Shown: positions 1 through 7,039, counted from the stretch's first letter. The stretch: 41,472 bases of DNA from Aporhodopirellula aestuarii (GCF_023701485.1 NZ_JAMQBK010000097.1:1-41472); one strand, 5' to 3'. The notes: generated by a model from the letters alone, not told the origin. Numbers and translations: made by a program.

Positions 1-18
1 GTGGAAAAAGTCGAGCTA

Positions 19-118
19 AGAGCTAGCGCTGTCGGCTCACTCATTTTTGCGAAGCAACTAAATCGACAGCCCGCTCGCGCCGTTCCGCTAAAATGAGCAC
101 TAAAACAATCGACGTCCC
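19..118 (+). repeat. Right half of nested dispersed palindromic element
   Basis: Positions 70-118 are the right arm of a palindromic element seen six times in the window (core CGCGCCGTTCCGCTA, then CACTAAAACAATCGACGTCC). Positions 19-69 match the right arm of a second palindrome (GCTAGCGCTGTCGGCTCAC ... CTAAATCGACAG) that sits inside the first. The same nesting is complete at 16114-16365. The left half lies outside the window. Confidence 0.75.
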
Positions 119-148
119 AACTTAGTCAAACAGCCTAAAGAGATTCAC

Positions 149-403
149 ATGAAGTTCATGCACATCGCACTTGTTCGAAACCAAGGCGGGCACGCAGCGA
201 TCAACTGGTTTGGCGTGTTCACGTCTTCACTGATTGTCGCTGGCCTTGCGATTAGTGGCGCTGCTGCATTCATGGTTGCTGTCAACTGGTTCTCTTGGTC
301 CGCCCTCTTGGTTTCAGCTGCGCTTAGCCTCACGATTGTCGTTGGCGGAGGTGTTCGTCGAGGATTGCAGCTTCCAATTGAGCAACTCCCGCCCATCCCG
401 TGA
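149..403 (+). CDS. Small two-segment membrane protein, unknown function
   Basis: An 84-residue protein with two hydrophobic segments (about residues 22-46 and 49-68) and a short proline-containing cytosolic tail. I do not recognise a family. The ATG at 149 has AAAGAG about 7 bases upstream, a plausible ribosome site. It lies between a dispersed palindrome (ends 118) and the first candidate attC site (505-596) and points the same way as the following cassette genes, so I infer that it is the first cassette gene visible here. Its 100-bp gap to the attC is longer than for most of the others, which overlap their attC. It could also be a resident gene next to the array. Confidence 0.55.
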   Translation: MKFMHIALVRNQGGHAAINWFGVFTSSLIVAGLAISGAAAFMVAVNWFSWSALLVSAALSLTIVVGGGVRRGLQLPIEQLPPIP

Positions 404-504
404 TTCTGCGCTACTCGACTTGCAGGCTGTCCTTGTTCCTTGGCCAGGGACTCACTACCGTTCGTCCCTTGTACGTGGTGTCGTGTTCTTGGATTCACAA
501 CTGC

Positions 505-596
505 AGATGACCGTCGCAATCACCGGAGCAGGGCTTGCGAGCGTTTTGACAAGGATTGACGTTACTCTCTCGGCTCGGGGACGGCTGTCGTTCCAC
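505..596 (+). repeat. Candidate attC site 1 (degenerate)
   Basis: Left core AGATGAC (consensus GGATAAC) lies 16 bases before CACCGG-A-GC, and right core GTTCCAC is at 590-596, giving a 92-bp site. The inner arms pair poorly, so the call rests on core spacing and on the neighbouring sites. The right core opens directly into the first GxxExxY fragment, as at two other sites. Confidence 0.45.
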
Positions 597-792
597 CATT
601 GAATTGATTGCGGTCGGAATTTGACAACCACAAAGGACACCAAGAGCACGAAGGATGGAATTCGATGGTGCTTCCCATCGCGTGATCAGATGTGCGATTG
701 AGGTCCAGCGCATGACGAAAAGATTTATTCACACGAAGGCAACAAGACACGAGATGGAGGAGGCAACTCCCAACTCCCACCCCCCAACTCTG
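597..792 (+). pseudogene. GxxExxY (PDDEXK_3) gene 5' fragment, module copy 1
   Basis: From about 606 a leader containing GACAACCAC, AAGGACACC and AAGAGCACGAAGG is followed at 655 by a start codon and about 20 codons (MEFDGASHRVIRCAIEV). These match the N-terminus of GxxExxY proteins (TIGR04256/PF13366), which normally continue HRTLGPGLLES. The frame leaves the family at about codon 20, just before the GxxExxY motif, and passes into a CACGAAGGCAACAAGACACGAG segment and a CAACTCCC run. The same breakpoint occurs in copies at 7040 and 12460. There is no intact gene, and the module fills one small cassette between two attC sites. Confidence 0.6.
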
Positions 793-886
793 CGTAAGCA
801 AATCCATTCGGTCCACCGAAGGCTTCCCAAACACCTTATCACGCGTTTGCCGGTCACTTCGTCCTCGGCGACCGTATCCGTTACCT
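793..886 (+). repeat. Candidate attC site 2 (degenerate)
   Basis: Left core CGTAAGC (793-799) and right core GTTACCT followed by GACC (880-889) enclose arms CGGTCCACCGAAGG and the partial complement CCTCGGCGACCG. The unpaired bases resemble attC extrahelical bases. Length is 94 bp. Moderate support only. Confidence 0.4.
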
Positions 887-905
887 GACCGAAAAAAGAA
901 CCGCG

Positions 906-1331
906 ATGGACTACGGTGGTCTCATCCTGACGACTTGCCTCGTTGTCGCACTGGCCGCGTTTCTCGGCTGGATCGGCGACTGGAGCGGTTCGCGTCGAAA
1001 CACAGAAAACTCGCGGTACTGGCGTTCTCATGACATTCACTGTCCTGACTGCAACCGTCTATTCACACCTACTGGGATGGAATCTGGCAATCGCACCATC
1101 ACACCCAACCAACACTAAGATATTTCGCTGATCTGCCCTCACTGCGGCGAGTCATTCGAGTACGCCCGTGCAGATGGCCCGCCAACGCTTCGTTACCGAT
1201 CGCCAACGACCCGACGTTGCATTGATTGCGATACCTTTTACATTGGCAATGAGAGCCAGGAGTGTTTAGCCTGCGGCTCAGCTCAAACGCGACGCAACGC
1301 ACATCCCCGGCCTGCCCAAGAACCCAGCTAA
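906..1331 (+). pseudogene. Membrane-anchored double zinc-ribbon protein interrupted by in-frame TAA
   Basis: Translation from ATG 906 gives one membrane segment (residues 6-24) and a first CPDC pair (C46, C49), then TAA at 1116-1118 after 70 codons. The same frame continues without another stop for 70 codons to TAA 1329-1331 and encodes CPHC (C77, C80), CIDC (C105, C108) and CLAC (C120, C123). Four CxxC knuckles make two zinc ribbons, so the interrupted frame is clearly one gene. The second stop lies inside the attC left core AGCTAAC, as in other cassettes, which supports 1331 as the original end. The 70-residue product 906-1118 would retain only half of the first ribbon. A sequencing error, a recent nonsense mutation or readthrough are all possible. 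Confidence 0.7.
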
Positions 1332-1415
1332 CGATCCCGTGCACCGGATCCGGGCCCGCGAGGTTTTACGAATAGGCAACCAACTTTCTCATCCCGGTGA
1401 CGGGTAACATGATCC
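1326..1415 (+). repeat. Candidate attC site 3
   Basis: Left core AGCTAAC (1326-1332) sits exactly 16 bases before CACCGG-A-TCC. The right arm TCCCGGTGA is followed 8 bases later by ATGATCC (1409-1415), where consensus would be GTTATCC. The spacing matches the best sites although the GTT triplet is lost. Length is 90 bp. Confidence 0.6.
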
Positions 1416-1443
1416 AACTGAAGTGCGACAAGAAGACTCGATC

Positions 1444-1932
1444 GTGAATCCTTACGAATCACCTGCTGACGCTCACCCAAACTTGCGTGCACAACCGACA
1501 AGGGTGCCGTTTCCGTACGCAAGTGTCGGCCCCATGACTGGTGCCTCGGTTGGTCTCACGCATGGTGTCGCAAGCCTGCTCGCTTGGACCCAATTCGATC
1601 GGCCTGACTTCCTTATTCGATCCGCCGAATCCACTTTGGCCGTTACCGCTCTGCTCTCACTCGGTGGGGCAGTGTTCGGAATTTTCTATGCTTTGTTGCT
1701 GTCGCTAGTCTGCCACCACTTGAATCGCAATGTTCGACGACGACTTCATTTTGTATCGGCAACGATTACTTCCTTTTTGATCGCATACGGGGCCGCGTAC
1801 TACTCGCTGGTGAACCGCAGTGTAGTCAACCCGTTCTTGGTGCTTGCTGGGACAGTCGCGATGGCGTTTGCGATCGCCTTGTTGACGTCATTCCGAAACG
1901 ACGAATTTCCGGGGCTAGAAACGATCGGGTAA
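1444..1932 (+). CDS. NPYESP-motif small integral membrane protein
   Basis: The protein begins VNPYESPADAHP if the GTG at 1444 is used; an in-frame GTG at 1423 would add seven residues. I prefer 1444 because NPY[ED]xP is found at or close to the N-terminus of many planctomycete membrane proteins, and AGAAG lies just upstream. About 162 residues follow, with four predicted membrane segments, the last two in SATITSFLIAYGAAYYSLV and VLAGTVAMAFAIALL. The function of this N-terminal motif is not known to me. The stop codon overlaps the left core of the attC at 1927 (GGGTAAC). The next cassette gene at 2051 has the same layout, so the two may be distant paralogues. Confidence 0.7.
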   Translation: MNPYESPADAHPNLRAQPTRVPFPYASVGPMTGASVGLTHGVASLLAWTQFDRPDFLIRSAESTLAVTALLSLGGAVFGIFYALLLSLVCHHLNRNVRRRLHFVSATITSFLIAYGAAYYSLVNRSVVNPFLVLAGTVAMAFAIALLTSFRNDEFPGLETIG

Positions 1933-2019
1933 CCATGCGATGGTGACGCAGCGGCGATGGCTGCCGCCTTGGCGTTGGTTGAGTCGTTCGCCGCCGCTCC
2001 CATTTCGCTGCCGTAATCC
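1927..2019 (+). repeat. attC site 4
   Basis: Left core GGGTAAC (1927-1933) and right core GTAATCC followed by GAC (2013-2022). Arms GACGC-A-GCGGCGA and TCGCCGCCGCTC pair with the conserved unpaired A. Length is 93 bp. It contains the stop codon of the preceding gene. Confidence 0.75.
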
Positions 2020-2050
2020 GACACAACAACACTGTTCTCGAAACGCTCGC

Positions 2051-2533
2051 ATGTCGCACGAAATAAATCCTTATGATCCACCGGGCGGATCGGCGTCACC
2101 ACGCACGGTCGTGGGGCAAACCGACGATGAACATGCCCGTCGTCGTTTCGGGGGCGTTCTCGGAGTCGCATCATTGGCCGCGGCCCTCGGTTTCGTTTCC
2201 TGGATGCTCTTGCTTTCGAGCAGCGTTTCGGTTTTTGTCCTCGTGGTCGGTGGCTTAGTCGCGGTGCCCTACTTGCTGATCTGGCTAGCTTGCCGCAGCC
2301 TTCGTTTCTGGTTCGCTCGCGTCATGATCGCAATCGCGTTGGTCGGCTGCTGCTTGCTTGGCGGCGTTGCTTTCAACGCGGTTAACAAAGACGCACAAGG
2401 TGGACTCAACTTGATCTTTGCTCCGATCTATCAACTGGTCGGCACCCTTGTTTTGCTCGTGCTCGCTGTGGTCGTGGATCGGGTTTGGCATTGGTATTCG
2501 CGGCGTTCAGCGGCGACGCAGAACGACGGATAG
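2051..2533 (+). CDS. NPYDPP-motif small integral membrane protein
   Basis: The ATG at 2051 gives MSHEINPYDPPGGS, the second NPY[ED]xP protein in a row. The open frame extends back to 1940, but that part lies in the preceding attC and is not credible protein. A polar 40-residue N-terminus is followed by four hydrophobic segments (roughly residues 41-63, 64-90, 94-118 and 125-148) and a basic C-terminal tail. Size and topology match the upstream NPYESP protein. The stop (2531-2533) overlaps a degenerate left core GGATAGC. Function is unknown; a small membrane-remodelling or sensing role cannot be judged from sequence. Confidence 0.7.
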   Translation: MSHEINPYDPPGGSASPRTVVGQTDDEHARRRFGGVLGVASLAAALGFVSWMLLLSSSVSVFVLVVGGLVAVPYLLIWLACRSLRFWFARVMIAIALVGCCLLGGVAFNAVNKDAQGGLNLIFAPIYQLVGTLVLLVLAVVVDRVWHWYSRRSAATQNDG

Positions 2534-2635
2534 CAATTAAGTCTTTGACATCGCGGAGCGTGGGACGAGCAGCACCGAGAAATTCAATGCGGAATTGCAA
2601 TGGGTACACCTCACGCAGAGTGGATAGCGTTCGTT
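2528..2635 (+). repeat. Candidate attC site 5 (degenerate)
   Basis: Left core GGATAGC (2528-2534) overlaps the gene stop and right core GTTCGTT is at 2629. Arms GCGGAGCGTGGG and CCTCACGCAGAG pair partially. At 108 bp it is longer than its neighbours. Confidence 0.45.
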
Positions 2636-2929
2636 GAACATCGCAACCGTGGCTTGAGTCAAACGGCCGCTATACCGAAAGACTCCTGCTTACCTGCTTA
2701 CCTGCTTCACGAGAGTGGACACCGCCGCGCCCACTTCGTCTAATAGAAAGCGTCTGCGGATGGCGTTCGGCCTGATATCGCTGGGCATCCGGCGATAACA
2801 TCCCGAATTCAAGTCATTTCCGCCCCCAACCGGTGAGAAGCACTTGGTTATTCGGGCAAGCAATCGTAGGCGTCACTCAATTTGGTGCCTTTGTTTTGCC
2901 ACCACAACTAAATCCGTGAGAGAAACACT
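2636..2929. other. Gene-free stretch with a short tandem repeat and a probable attC right end
   Basis: No credible gene is present. Three tandem 8-bp units CCTGCTTA (last one CCTGCTTC) lie near 2691-2714. Around 2771-2853 there is a possible short attC: CCGGTGA followed by right core GTTATTC (2847-2853), with a poor left core. This is probably the remains of a cassette whose gene was lost. Confidence 0.4.
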
Positions 2930-3220
2930 ATGTCAAAATACGCTTTTCTAATCCTTTCCGTTGCCATGCTCGCAGTCGGAATGTCTACGTTTGCGCCAGG
3001 TCAAAGCCAAAAACACGCGGCCGAGAGCAGCGGGCATTACGACATTAAGATGATGGGGCTCACCATGTGCATCGTAGACTATGAATCCAACAAAGCTCAT
3101 CTTTACAAGGAATCGAAGGACGACAAATCGCTCGAGCTTTTCAAGAGCATCGACATCTCTAAGGCCGGCAGCAATAAGATCGAATACATCGAACCAGCGA
3201 ACGTCGCTTCGAATGAGTGA
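2930..3220 (+). CDS. Small secreted protein, unknown function
   Basis: The 96-residue product starts with a signal peptide (basic residue K3, hydrophobic 5-18, small residues near SQS 25-27) and continues as a charged domain of about 70 residues with one cysteine. No family is recognised. GAGAG lies about 10 bases before the ATG. The stop (3218-3220) overlaps an ATGA that opens a 24-codon frame ending inside the attC left core at 3285-3287. Other cassette genes end in that core, so a frameshift may have shortened this gene; that is only a suggestion. It is a cassette gene by position. Confidence 0.55.
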   Translation: MSKYAFLILSVAMLAVGMSTFAPGQSQKHAAESSGHYDIKMMGLTMCIVDYESNKAHLYKESKDDKSLELFKSIDISKAGSNKIEYIEPANVASNE

Positions 3221-3281
3221 CAACGCTGAAGTTGCTGGCACGGCTATAGGTGGTCCAATTACTTATCGTCGTGCAGACTTA

Positions 3282-3372
3282 GGATAACAATACGCTGCAC
3301 CCGAGCGGCGAAGTCGGGCGTTTTCAAAATGGACCATCACTCGTCGCCGCCGGGTGATTTTAGACGTTCTGC
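3282..3372 (+). repeat. attC site 6 (best-formed copy)
   Basis: Left core GGATAAC (3282-3288); left arm CACCCG (3298-3303), unpaired A (3304), GCGGCGA (3305-3311); right arm TCGCCGC (3344-3350) and CGGGTG (3351-3356), perfectly complementary to the left arm apart from the A; right core GTTCTGC (3366-3372). This has all the structural hallmarks of an integron attC: two cores, long imperfect stem and an extrahelical base. Length is 91 bp. Confidence 0.85.
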
Positions 3373-3394
3373 GATGACTACCACCTGACCCTCA

Positions 3395-4033
3395 ATGTTG
3401 TTCTATACCGTAAACGGACCGAAACTCTGGGGTGACTACGGGCGTATTCTTACGGGCGGAATCGTACGACGACCCGAAATCGACTTACAACCCAATCTGT
3501 TGCTCAGGACTGGACCATTTATTCCGCCAATTTCTTTTCCTTTTCGACACGTGGTAGTGACCGAGGCAGTTCGGGCTGAACTCGCTAGATCAGATCTCGG
3601 CAAGATCACGTTTCGTGACATTCAGAAATTTCGAATACGAAAGCTCCACTGGGAATGCTGGGATCGTAAAGCCGATGTTCCCGCCAAATATCCGCGTGGC
3701 GGGGAACCGGAGGGATATATTTATGGTGGCTGGCACTCACGCGCGGCCGCAAACGAGATGGGAGAGATCTGGGAACTTGTATTGCCCGCGAGCGCTCATA
3801 CCGCCGGGGTACGCATTGCTCGAACGGCACGGCGAAAGCCAGGTCAGGGAAGATGGAACGTGATGGTTGACGGCGATACTTGGATAGGTGACCATTTTTT
3901 CCGGTCGATCAACAAGGGGCACATCATCGTTAGTGAGGTCGGAGCGGACTGGTTGTCGTCACGCTATGACGAATGGCTCACTTTGGTAAAATGCATTCCC
4001 TGGGATCCTGGTAAACTAAACGCAGAACAATGA
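3395..4033 (+). CDS. Hypothetical cytosolic protein, weakly Imm11/DUF1629-like
   Basis: A 212-residue soluble protein without signal peptide or membrane segment. It opens MLFYTVNGPKLWGDYGRIL and has a middle part with FRHVVVTEAVRAEL, which recalls the layout of Imm11/DUF1629-type immunity proteins (an N-terminal short strand pair, then a segment in which a residue is tested against a gel-like scaffold), but the match is too weak for a firm assignment. The last third is rich in W, G and D. The stop codon falls within the next attC (4022-4112). It is the largest gene product of this part of the array. No toxin partner is adjacent. Confidence 0.5.
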   Translation: MLFYTVNGPKLWGDYGRILTGGIVRRPEIDLQPNLLLRTGPFIPPISFPFRHVVVTEAVRAELARSDLGKITFRDIQKFRIRKLHWECWDRKADVPAKYPRGGEPEGYIYGGWHSRAAANEMGEIWELVLPASAHTAGVRIARTARRKPGQGRWNVMVDGDTWIGDHFFRSINKGHIIVSEVGADWLSSRYDEWLTLVKCIPWDPGKLNAEQ

Positions 4034-4112
4034 AATGCACCGAAGGACGCGAACCGAGCGACTTGGCAATGGTGAGTCTTTCGCGCGTTCTCGGTGATTG
4101 CCGACGTTATCC
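4022..4112 (+). repeat. attC site 7
   Basis: Left core GCAGAAC (4022-4028), CACCGA-A-GG 16-17 bases later, right arm TTCTCGGTGA, 8-base spacer and the canonical right core GTTATCC (4106-4112) followed by GAC. This is the best preserved right core in the window. Length is 91 bp. Confidence 0.75.
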
Positions 4113-4154
4113 GACTTAAACCGTTCACACCAACTCCAAGCGTACTCCATAAGC

Positions 4155-4646
4155 ATGCTCCAGAAAACCAATCCAAAAACGACAATCGCAGAACGACGAA
4201 TGGATTTGCGTTATCCTGATTTGGGCGCTGCTTGCGCCGACATTATTCGATTGCGTGAAGGCGGCTACGAACTGGTTGGCACTTGGAGCCTCGCCCAAAT
4301 ACTCGATCACCTGAACATGTCCATGCAAATGACGATCGACGGCGCGGAATTCACATTTCCTGCCCTGTTGCGACCAGTGATGAAACTGATGTTCATGCCT
4401 ACGATGCGGAAGGGAAAACCTTCCAAGCTTCGTGGCAAAGCCCCGAAGCAACTTCAGCCCGCTTTCGATCTCGATGAAGACGCCTGTGCGAACCGATTTT
4501 ACGCGTTGGCGGAAACCTTAATGGATCCCTCTACTCCATTCGTCACGCACTATCCGATGCTGGGTCGACTCAATCGTGAACAATGGCTTTTGATGCAACA
4601 ATGGCACGCCGCCCATCACTTAAGCTTCGTCGTACCCCACGCCTGA
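4155..4646 (+). CDS. DUF1569 (DinB-like) family protein
   Basis: About 163 residues from ATG 4155; the frame is open back to 4098 but that part is attC. The segment RYPDLGAACADIIRL ... GGYELVGTWSLAQILDHLNMSMQM matches the start of DUF1569 proteins of the DinB four-helix superfamily. The C-terminal HYPMLGRLNREQWLLMQQWHAAHHLSF supplies the second conserved helix. The three histidines H in DHLNMS, H and H in WHAAHH are where DinB proteins bind a metal; most members are uncharacterised, some are thiol transferases. It is a single-gene cassette between attC sites at 4022 and 4675. Confidence 0.75.
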   Translation: MLQKTNPKTTIAERRMDLRYPDLGAACADIIRLREGGYELVGTWSLAQILDHLNMSMQMTIDGAEFTFPALLRPVMKLMFMPTMRKGKPSKLRGKAPKQLQPAFDLDEDACANRFYALAETLMDPSTPFVTHYPMLGRLNREQWLLMQQWHAAHHLSFVVPHA

Positions 4647-4674
4647 CAGGCATTTTATACCCACCCATTACTAC

Positions 4675-4766
4675 GGATAACTAAGGAATTGCAAGGGAGT
4701 GGCGGTGGCTGTGCGGATCGAAGTGGATGATCAACTCCCGCCACCGCGTGAATTCCAGCGTTGTCC
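4675..4766 (+). repeat. attC site 8
   Basis: Left core GGATAAC (4675-4681), left arm ending A-GTGGCGG, complementary CCGCCAC (4738-4744), right core GTTGTCC followed by GAC (4760-4769). Length is 92 bp; both cores are nearly canonical. Confidence 0.8.
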
Positions 4767-4799
4767 GACTGAACCACGATCTTGCCTCCACGAGGGAAG

Positions 4800-5261
4800 G
4801 TGCAGCCCTTGCGTCAATTCTCTATTCTCGACCTTCTTGCGATCACCGCAGTGGTTGCACTGCACCTTGCTGCGTTACCTGCCGAAGCCGCAACCGGCGG
4901 CTCCGATTTAGCAGCGCTTCTCTATTTTACTCCCACTGCGTTTACATGCCTGCTGCATCTTCGCCTCCGGCTAACGATTACGTCAGCCATCGTCGTTCAT
5001 TACGTCGCAAGTGCGGCATGGACATTTCTGCACGCGGTTGGCCTGAACTTTGCCATCAATGCTCACAATCTTCAAGATCCTGACCCTCGCCGTGACTACC
5101 AGATTGAAATCTACTCCAACGCATGGAATGACACCGTCGCTATGCTCGGCTGGGGGATCGCGTTTGCTGCTGTGTACGGCGTGATCTGCTACACTGCTGT
5201 CACCGCATCGGCCGGCCGGGATACAACCCCCGATGTCTTGGAATCCCAAGGAGAAGGATAA
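4800..5261 (+). CDS. FSIxxLL-anchored small membrane protein
   Basis: About 153 residues from GTG 4800; TTG 4809 with GAGGGAAGG upstream is an equally good start. The N-terminus RQFSILDLLAITAVVALHLA fits a planctomycete pattern in which [FI]SIxxLL leads straight into a membrane helix. Further hydrophobic segments are ALLYFTPTAFTCLLHL, ITSAIVVHYVASAAWTFLHAV and MLGWGIAFAAVYGVICYTAV, so about four in total. Function is unknown. The TAA stop lies inside the following left core GGATAAC (5256-5262). Two other cassette genes (5379 and 11914) share the N-terminal pattern. Confidence 0.65.
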   Translation: MQPLRQFSILDLLAITAVVALHLAALPAEAATGGSDLAALLYFTPTAFTCLLHLRLRLTITSAIVVHYVASAAWTFLHAVGLNFAINAHNLQDPDPRRDYQIEIYSNAWNDTVAMLGWGIAFAAVYGVICYTAVTASAGRDTTPDVLESQGEG

Positions 5262-5347
5262 CCATTCCGATGCACGGGAGCGGCGAAGTCGCGTTTTTAA
5301 CAATTGAGAGTTTCTCGTCGCCGCCCCGTGATCGGTGACTTTCGCCG
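5256..5347 (+). repeat. attC site 9
   Basis: Left core GGATAAC (5256-5262); arm CACGGG-A-GCGGCGA (5273-5286) pairs exactly with TCGCCGCCCCGTG (5318-5330) except the A. The right core position reads TTTCGCC followed by GAC (5341-5350), so the GTT triplet is eroded. Length is 92 bp. Confidence 0.75.
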
Positions 5348-5378
5348 ACAACCGTGGCAGACACATAGGATTTAGCAT

Positions 5379-5831
5379 ATGAGCGGCGAGACTAACACGT
5401 CACAAACTCCAGTGCCCCGGAGATTTCAATTTTCAATCGGCACGTTGTTGCTCTGGATTGCGATCGGCGTGCTCACAACTTATACCATAATCATGAGCCG
5501 CCAGATCACGCAGTTGAAGCAAGAGCTAACATCGCAACAGCCCTTATCTCCCAAGGAAGTTGCCCGTCAATTCGAGAAGAGGGCAACGCTCGGACCGATT
5601 ACTACCACAGTGAAAGACGTTCGCTACTCGCTCGAAGCAGATGCATACAAAGTCAACTTCTCATGGGTTGACTCGACAAGTGGCAAAACTTGGTACTCGG
5701 ATCTTCGGCTTAACCATGACGGATTCGGTAAATACTACGGTCAAATCCGGAATGGGCCGTTCATTCAACCGCTAGGATACAAGGAGGCATTCGCGATTAC
5801 CGTTGAGACTCCGTCGTCTTTTGATGACTAG
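5379..5831 (+). CDS. FSIxxLL-anchored single-pass protein with soluble C-terminus
   Basis: The product is 150 residues. After 13 polar residues comes RRFQFSIGTLLLWIAIGVL, an FSIxxLL membrane anchor (about residues 17-39), then a short heptad-like helix (RQITQLKQELTSQQ) and a soluble domain of about 90 residues that could be a small beta-rich fold. AGGA lies 11 bases before the ATG. No family is recognised. It is preceded by attC 9 and followed by attC 10. The anchor and periplasm-facing domain suggest a membrane-tethered binding protein, which is inference only. Confidence 0.65.
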   Translation: MSGETNTSQTPVPRRFQFSIGTLLLWIAIGVLTTYTIIMSRQITQLKQELTSQQPLSPKEVARQFEKRATLGPITTTVKDVRYSLEADAYKVNFSWVDSTSGKTWYSDLRLNHDGFGKYYGQIRNGPFIQPLGYKEAFAITVETPSSFDD

Positions 5832-5844
5832 CGGACCAGGAGCC

Positions 5845-5932
5845 GCCGAGCCATGCCTTGAACCGGAGCGGCGAAGTCGAGCGGCTTTACAATGGACAAC
5901 GTTTCGTCGCCGCCCGGTTACGGCCAACATTC
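5845..5932 (+). repeat. attC site 10
   Basis: Arms AACCGG-A-GCGGCGA (5861-5874) and TCGCCGCCCGGTT (5907-5919) pair perfectly apart from the A. Both cores are eroded: GCCGAGC at the left and AACATTC, followed by GAC, at the right. The stem is kept although the recombination cores are not. Length is 88 bp. Confidence 0.7.
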
Positions 5933-5951
5933 GACGATGGACCAATCATTC

Positions 5952-6389
5952 ATGAATACAATGCCTCTTGCGGTGTGCCTGTCGGTCGCCTGCGTGTTAC
6001 TCATCACAATGGCAGGGTGCCAGCGGGACAAAGCCGCAGGTCAGAGCGTCTCGAATGGCATCTCCGCGTGCGACCGCGCAACCAAGGATGCCGCTGCCTC
6101 AATCGCTGCTGGATATATAACGCTTAAAGAGTACCCACCGCTGCCTGCGCCGCCCGGACACGATGAATACATCCAACTCCTTCGTGAACGATGCAACGTG
6201 ACGTACGAAGTGGTTAGTGATGTGCCGCAAGGTGTCAGCAAAAACGATTTCATCCAAGAGGTAAGATGTTGGAACGAAGTTATGGAAGCGGAGATTAGAA
6301 TGAAACACGGAGAAGCTGTCTTTACCAAGTTGCATGATCTAGCAACGGAACGTTGGCAAACGACGGTGAACACACGTGGAAAGCAATAG
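5952..6389 (+). CDS. Small lipoprotein, unknown function
   Basis: From ATG 5952 (alternatives 5937 and 5961) the protein starts with a lipoprotein signal peptide: hydrophobic LAVCLSVACVLLI then ITMAGC, a good lipobox, with C as the probable acylated residue. About 120 residues follow, with a Pro-rich stretch (KEYPPLPAPPGHDEY), two further cysteines and a helical C-terminal half. The open frame extends back to 5892 but overlaps the attC at 5845-5932. I do not recognise the family. The following attC begins two bases after the stop. Confidence 0.6.
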   Translation: MNTMPLAVCLSVACVLLITMAGCQRDKAAGQSVSNGISACDRATKDAAASIAAGYITLKEYPPLPAPPGHDEYIQLLRERCNVTYEVVSDVPQGVSKNDFIQEVRCWNEVMEAEIRMKHGEAVFTKLHDLATERWQTTVNTRGKQ

Positions 6390-6390
6390 C

Positions 6391-6480
6391 GTCGAACCAT
6401 CGGATTCAACGGAGGTCCGGTGGTCAGCTTTCACAAATGGATGCTCAACTCCCGGTACCCGCTGATCCGGGGCGTTCCCT
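6391..6480 (+). repeat. Candidate attC site 11 (degenerate)
   Basis: Left core GTCGAAC (6391-6397), arm TCAACGG-A-GGTCCGG against CCGGTACCCGCTGA with a few mismatches, right core GTTCCCT (6474-6480). Length is 90 bp and spacing is as in the better sites. Confidence 0.6.
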
Positions 6481-6492
6481 GATTTAAGTTGC

Positions 6493-6954
6493 ATGAAATT
6501 CGTCCGCCCCCTGACCGTCGCAGCTTTGCTGCTTTTGTTCGGCTGGTTTGCGTTTGTTGCAACGCAATACACTCGATACCGAAACCGCATGCGAGTTATC
6601 GCACGCGAACTTCACATGGAATACCGAACGTTCTATGTAGTAGCTGAGCCGCTGGAACCGACGACATCAGTTGACGGCGAAGAGCGGTTGTTAGTCGTCG
6701 GTGAATCTAGCGAAAATTACCTTTTGTGTAGTATCGTCCGGAATCCGCAGTACACGGACATTCGTGGCCGATGGAAGGTGGATGAAGTCTTTCGGCCGGA
6801 CCGTCAGCCTGAAAATCCCCGTTTACCCATATGGGAACCGCTCGACCACTTCCCGACCGAGCTTGACTTGGAGCGATTTCGATCGCTCGCATTGAAAGAA
6901 CCATGGGTCACTTGGGATCGCCCCGAGGGGACAGACCCCCAGCCCGGCGGATAA
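6493..6954 (+). CDS. Single-pass membrane-anchored protein, unknown function
   Basis: The 153-residue product has an N-terminal anchor (residues 7-26, LTVAALLLLFGWFAFVATQY) followed by a soluble domain of about 120 residues. The domain contains mixed strands (TFYVVAEPLEPTT, RLLVVGESSENYLLCSIV) and a Pro-rich C-terminus. No family is recognised. ATG 6493 is only 12 bases after attC 11, and no clear ribosome site is visible. The stop TAA lies in the left core GGATAAC of the next site, the usual arrangement in this array. Confidence 0.6.
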   Translation: MKFVRPLTVAALLLLFGWFAFVATQYTRYRNRMRVIARELHMEYRTFYVVAEPLEPTTSVDGEERLLVVGESSENYLLCSIVRNPQYTDIRGRWKVDEVFRPDRQPENPRLPIWEPLDHFPTELDLERFRSLALKEPWVTWDRPEGTDPQPGG

Positions 6955-7039
6955 CAGGAAAACTCGCTCCAGCCGCGAAGTCGGGTGTTTTAATAAAGGA
7001 GAATCTCTCGTCGCGACCGGGTAATTGCAGACGCTCCAC
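6949..7039 (+). repeat. attC site 12
   Basis: Left core GGATAAC (6949-6955), arm GCTCC-A-GCCGCGA against TCGCGACCGGGT with mismatches, right core GCTCCAC (7033-7039) with GTT changed to GCT. The second GxxExxY fragment starts directly after it. Length is 91 bp. Confidence 0.65.

Noticed and set aside
401..416. Possible attC right end (TGATTCTGC-GCTACTC-GAC) just after the 84-residue gene
   Set aside because: The left arm would have to lie inside the coding sequence, and no paired arm is found there.
2691..2714. Three tandem CCTGCTTA units
   Set aside because: Short slippage-type repeat with no gene or regulatory context.
3213..3287. 24-codon frame overlapping the end of the 2930 gene and ending in an attC core
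   Set aside because: Too short to call as a gene; mentioned only as a hint of a frameshifted gene end.
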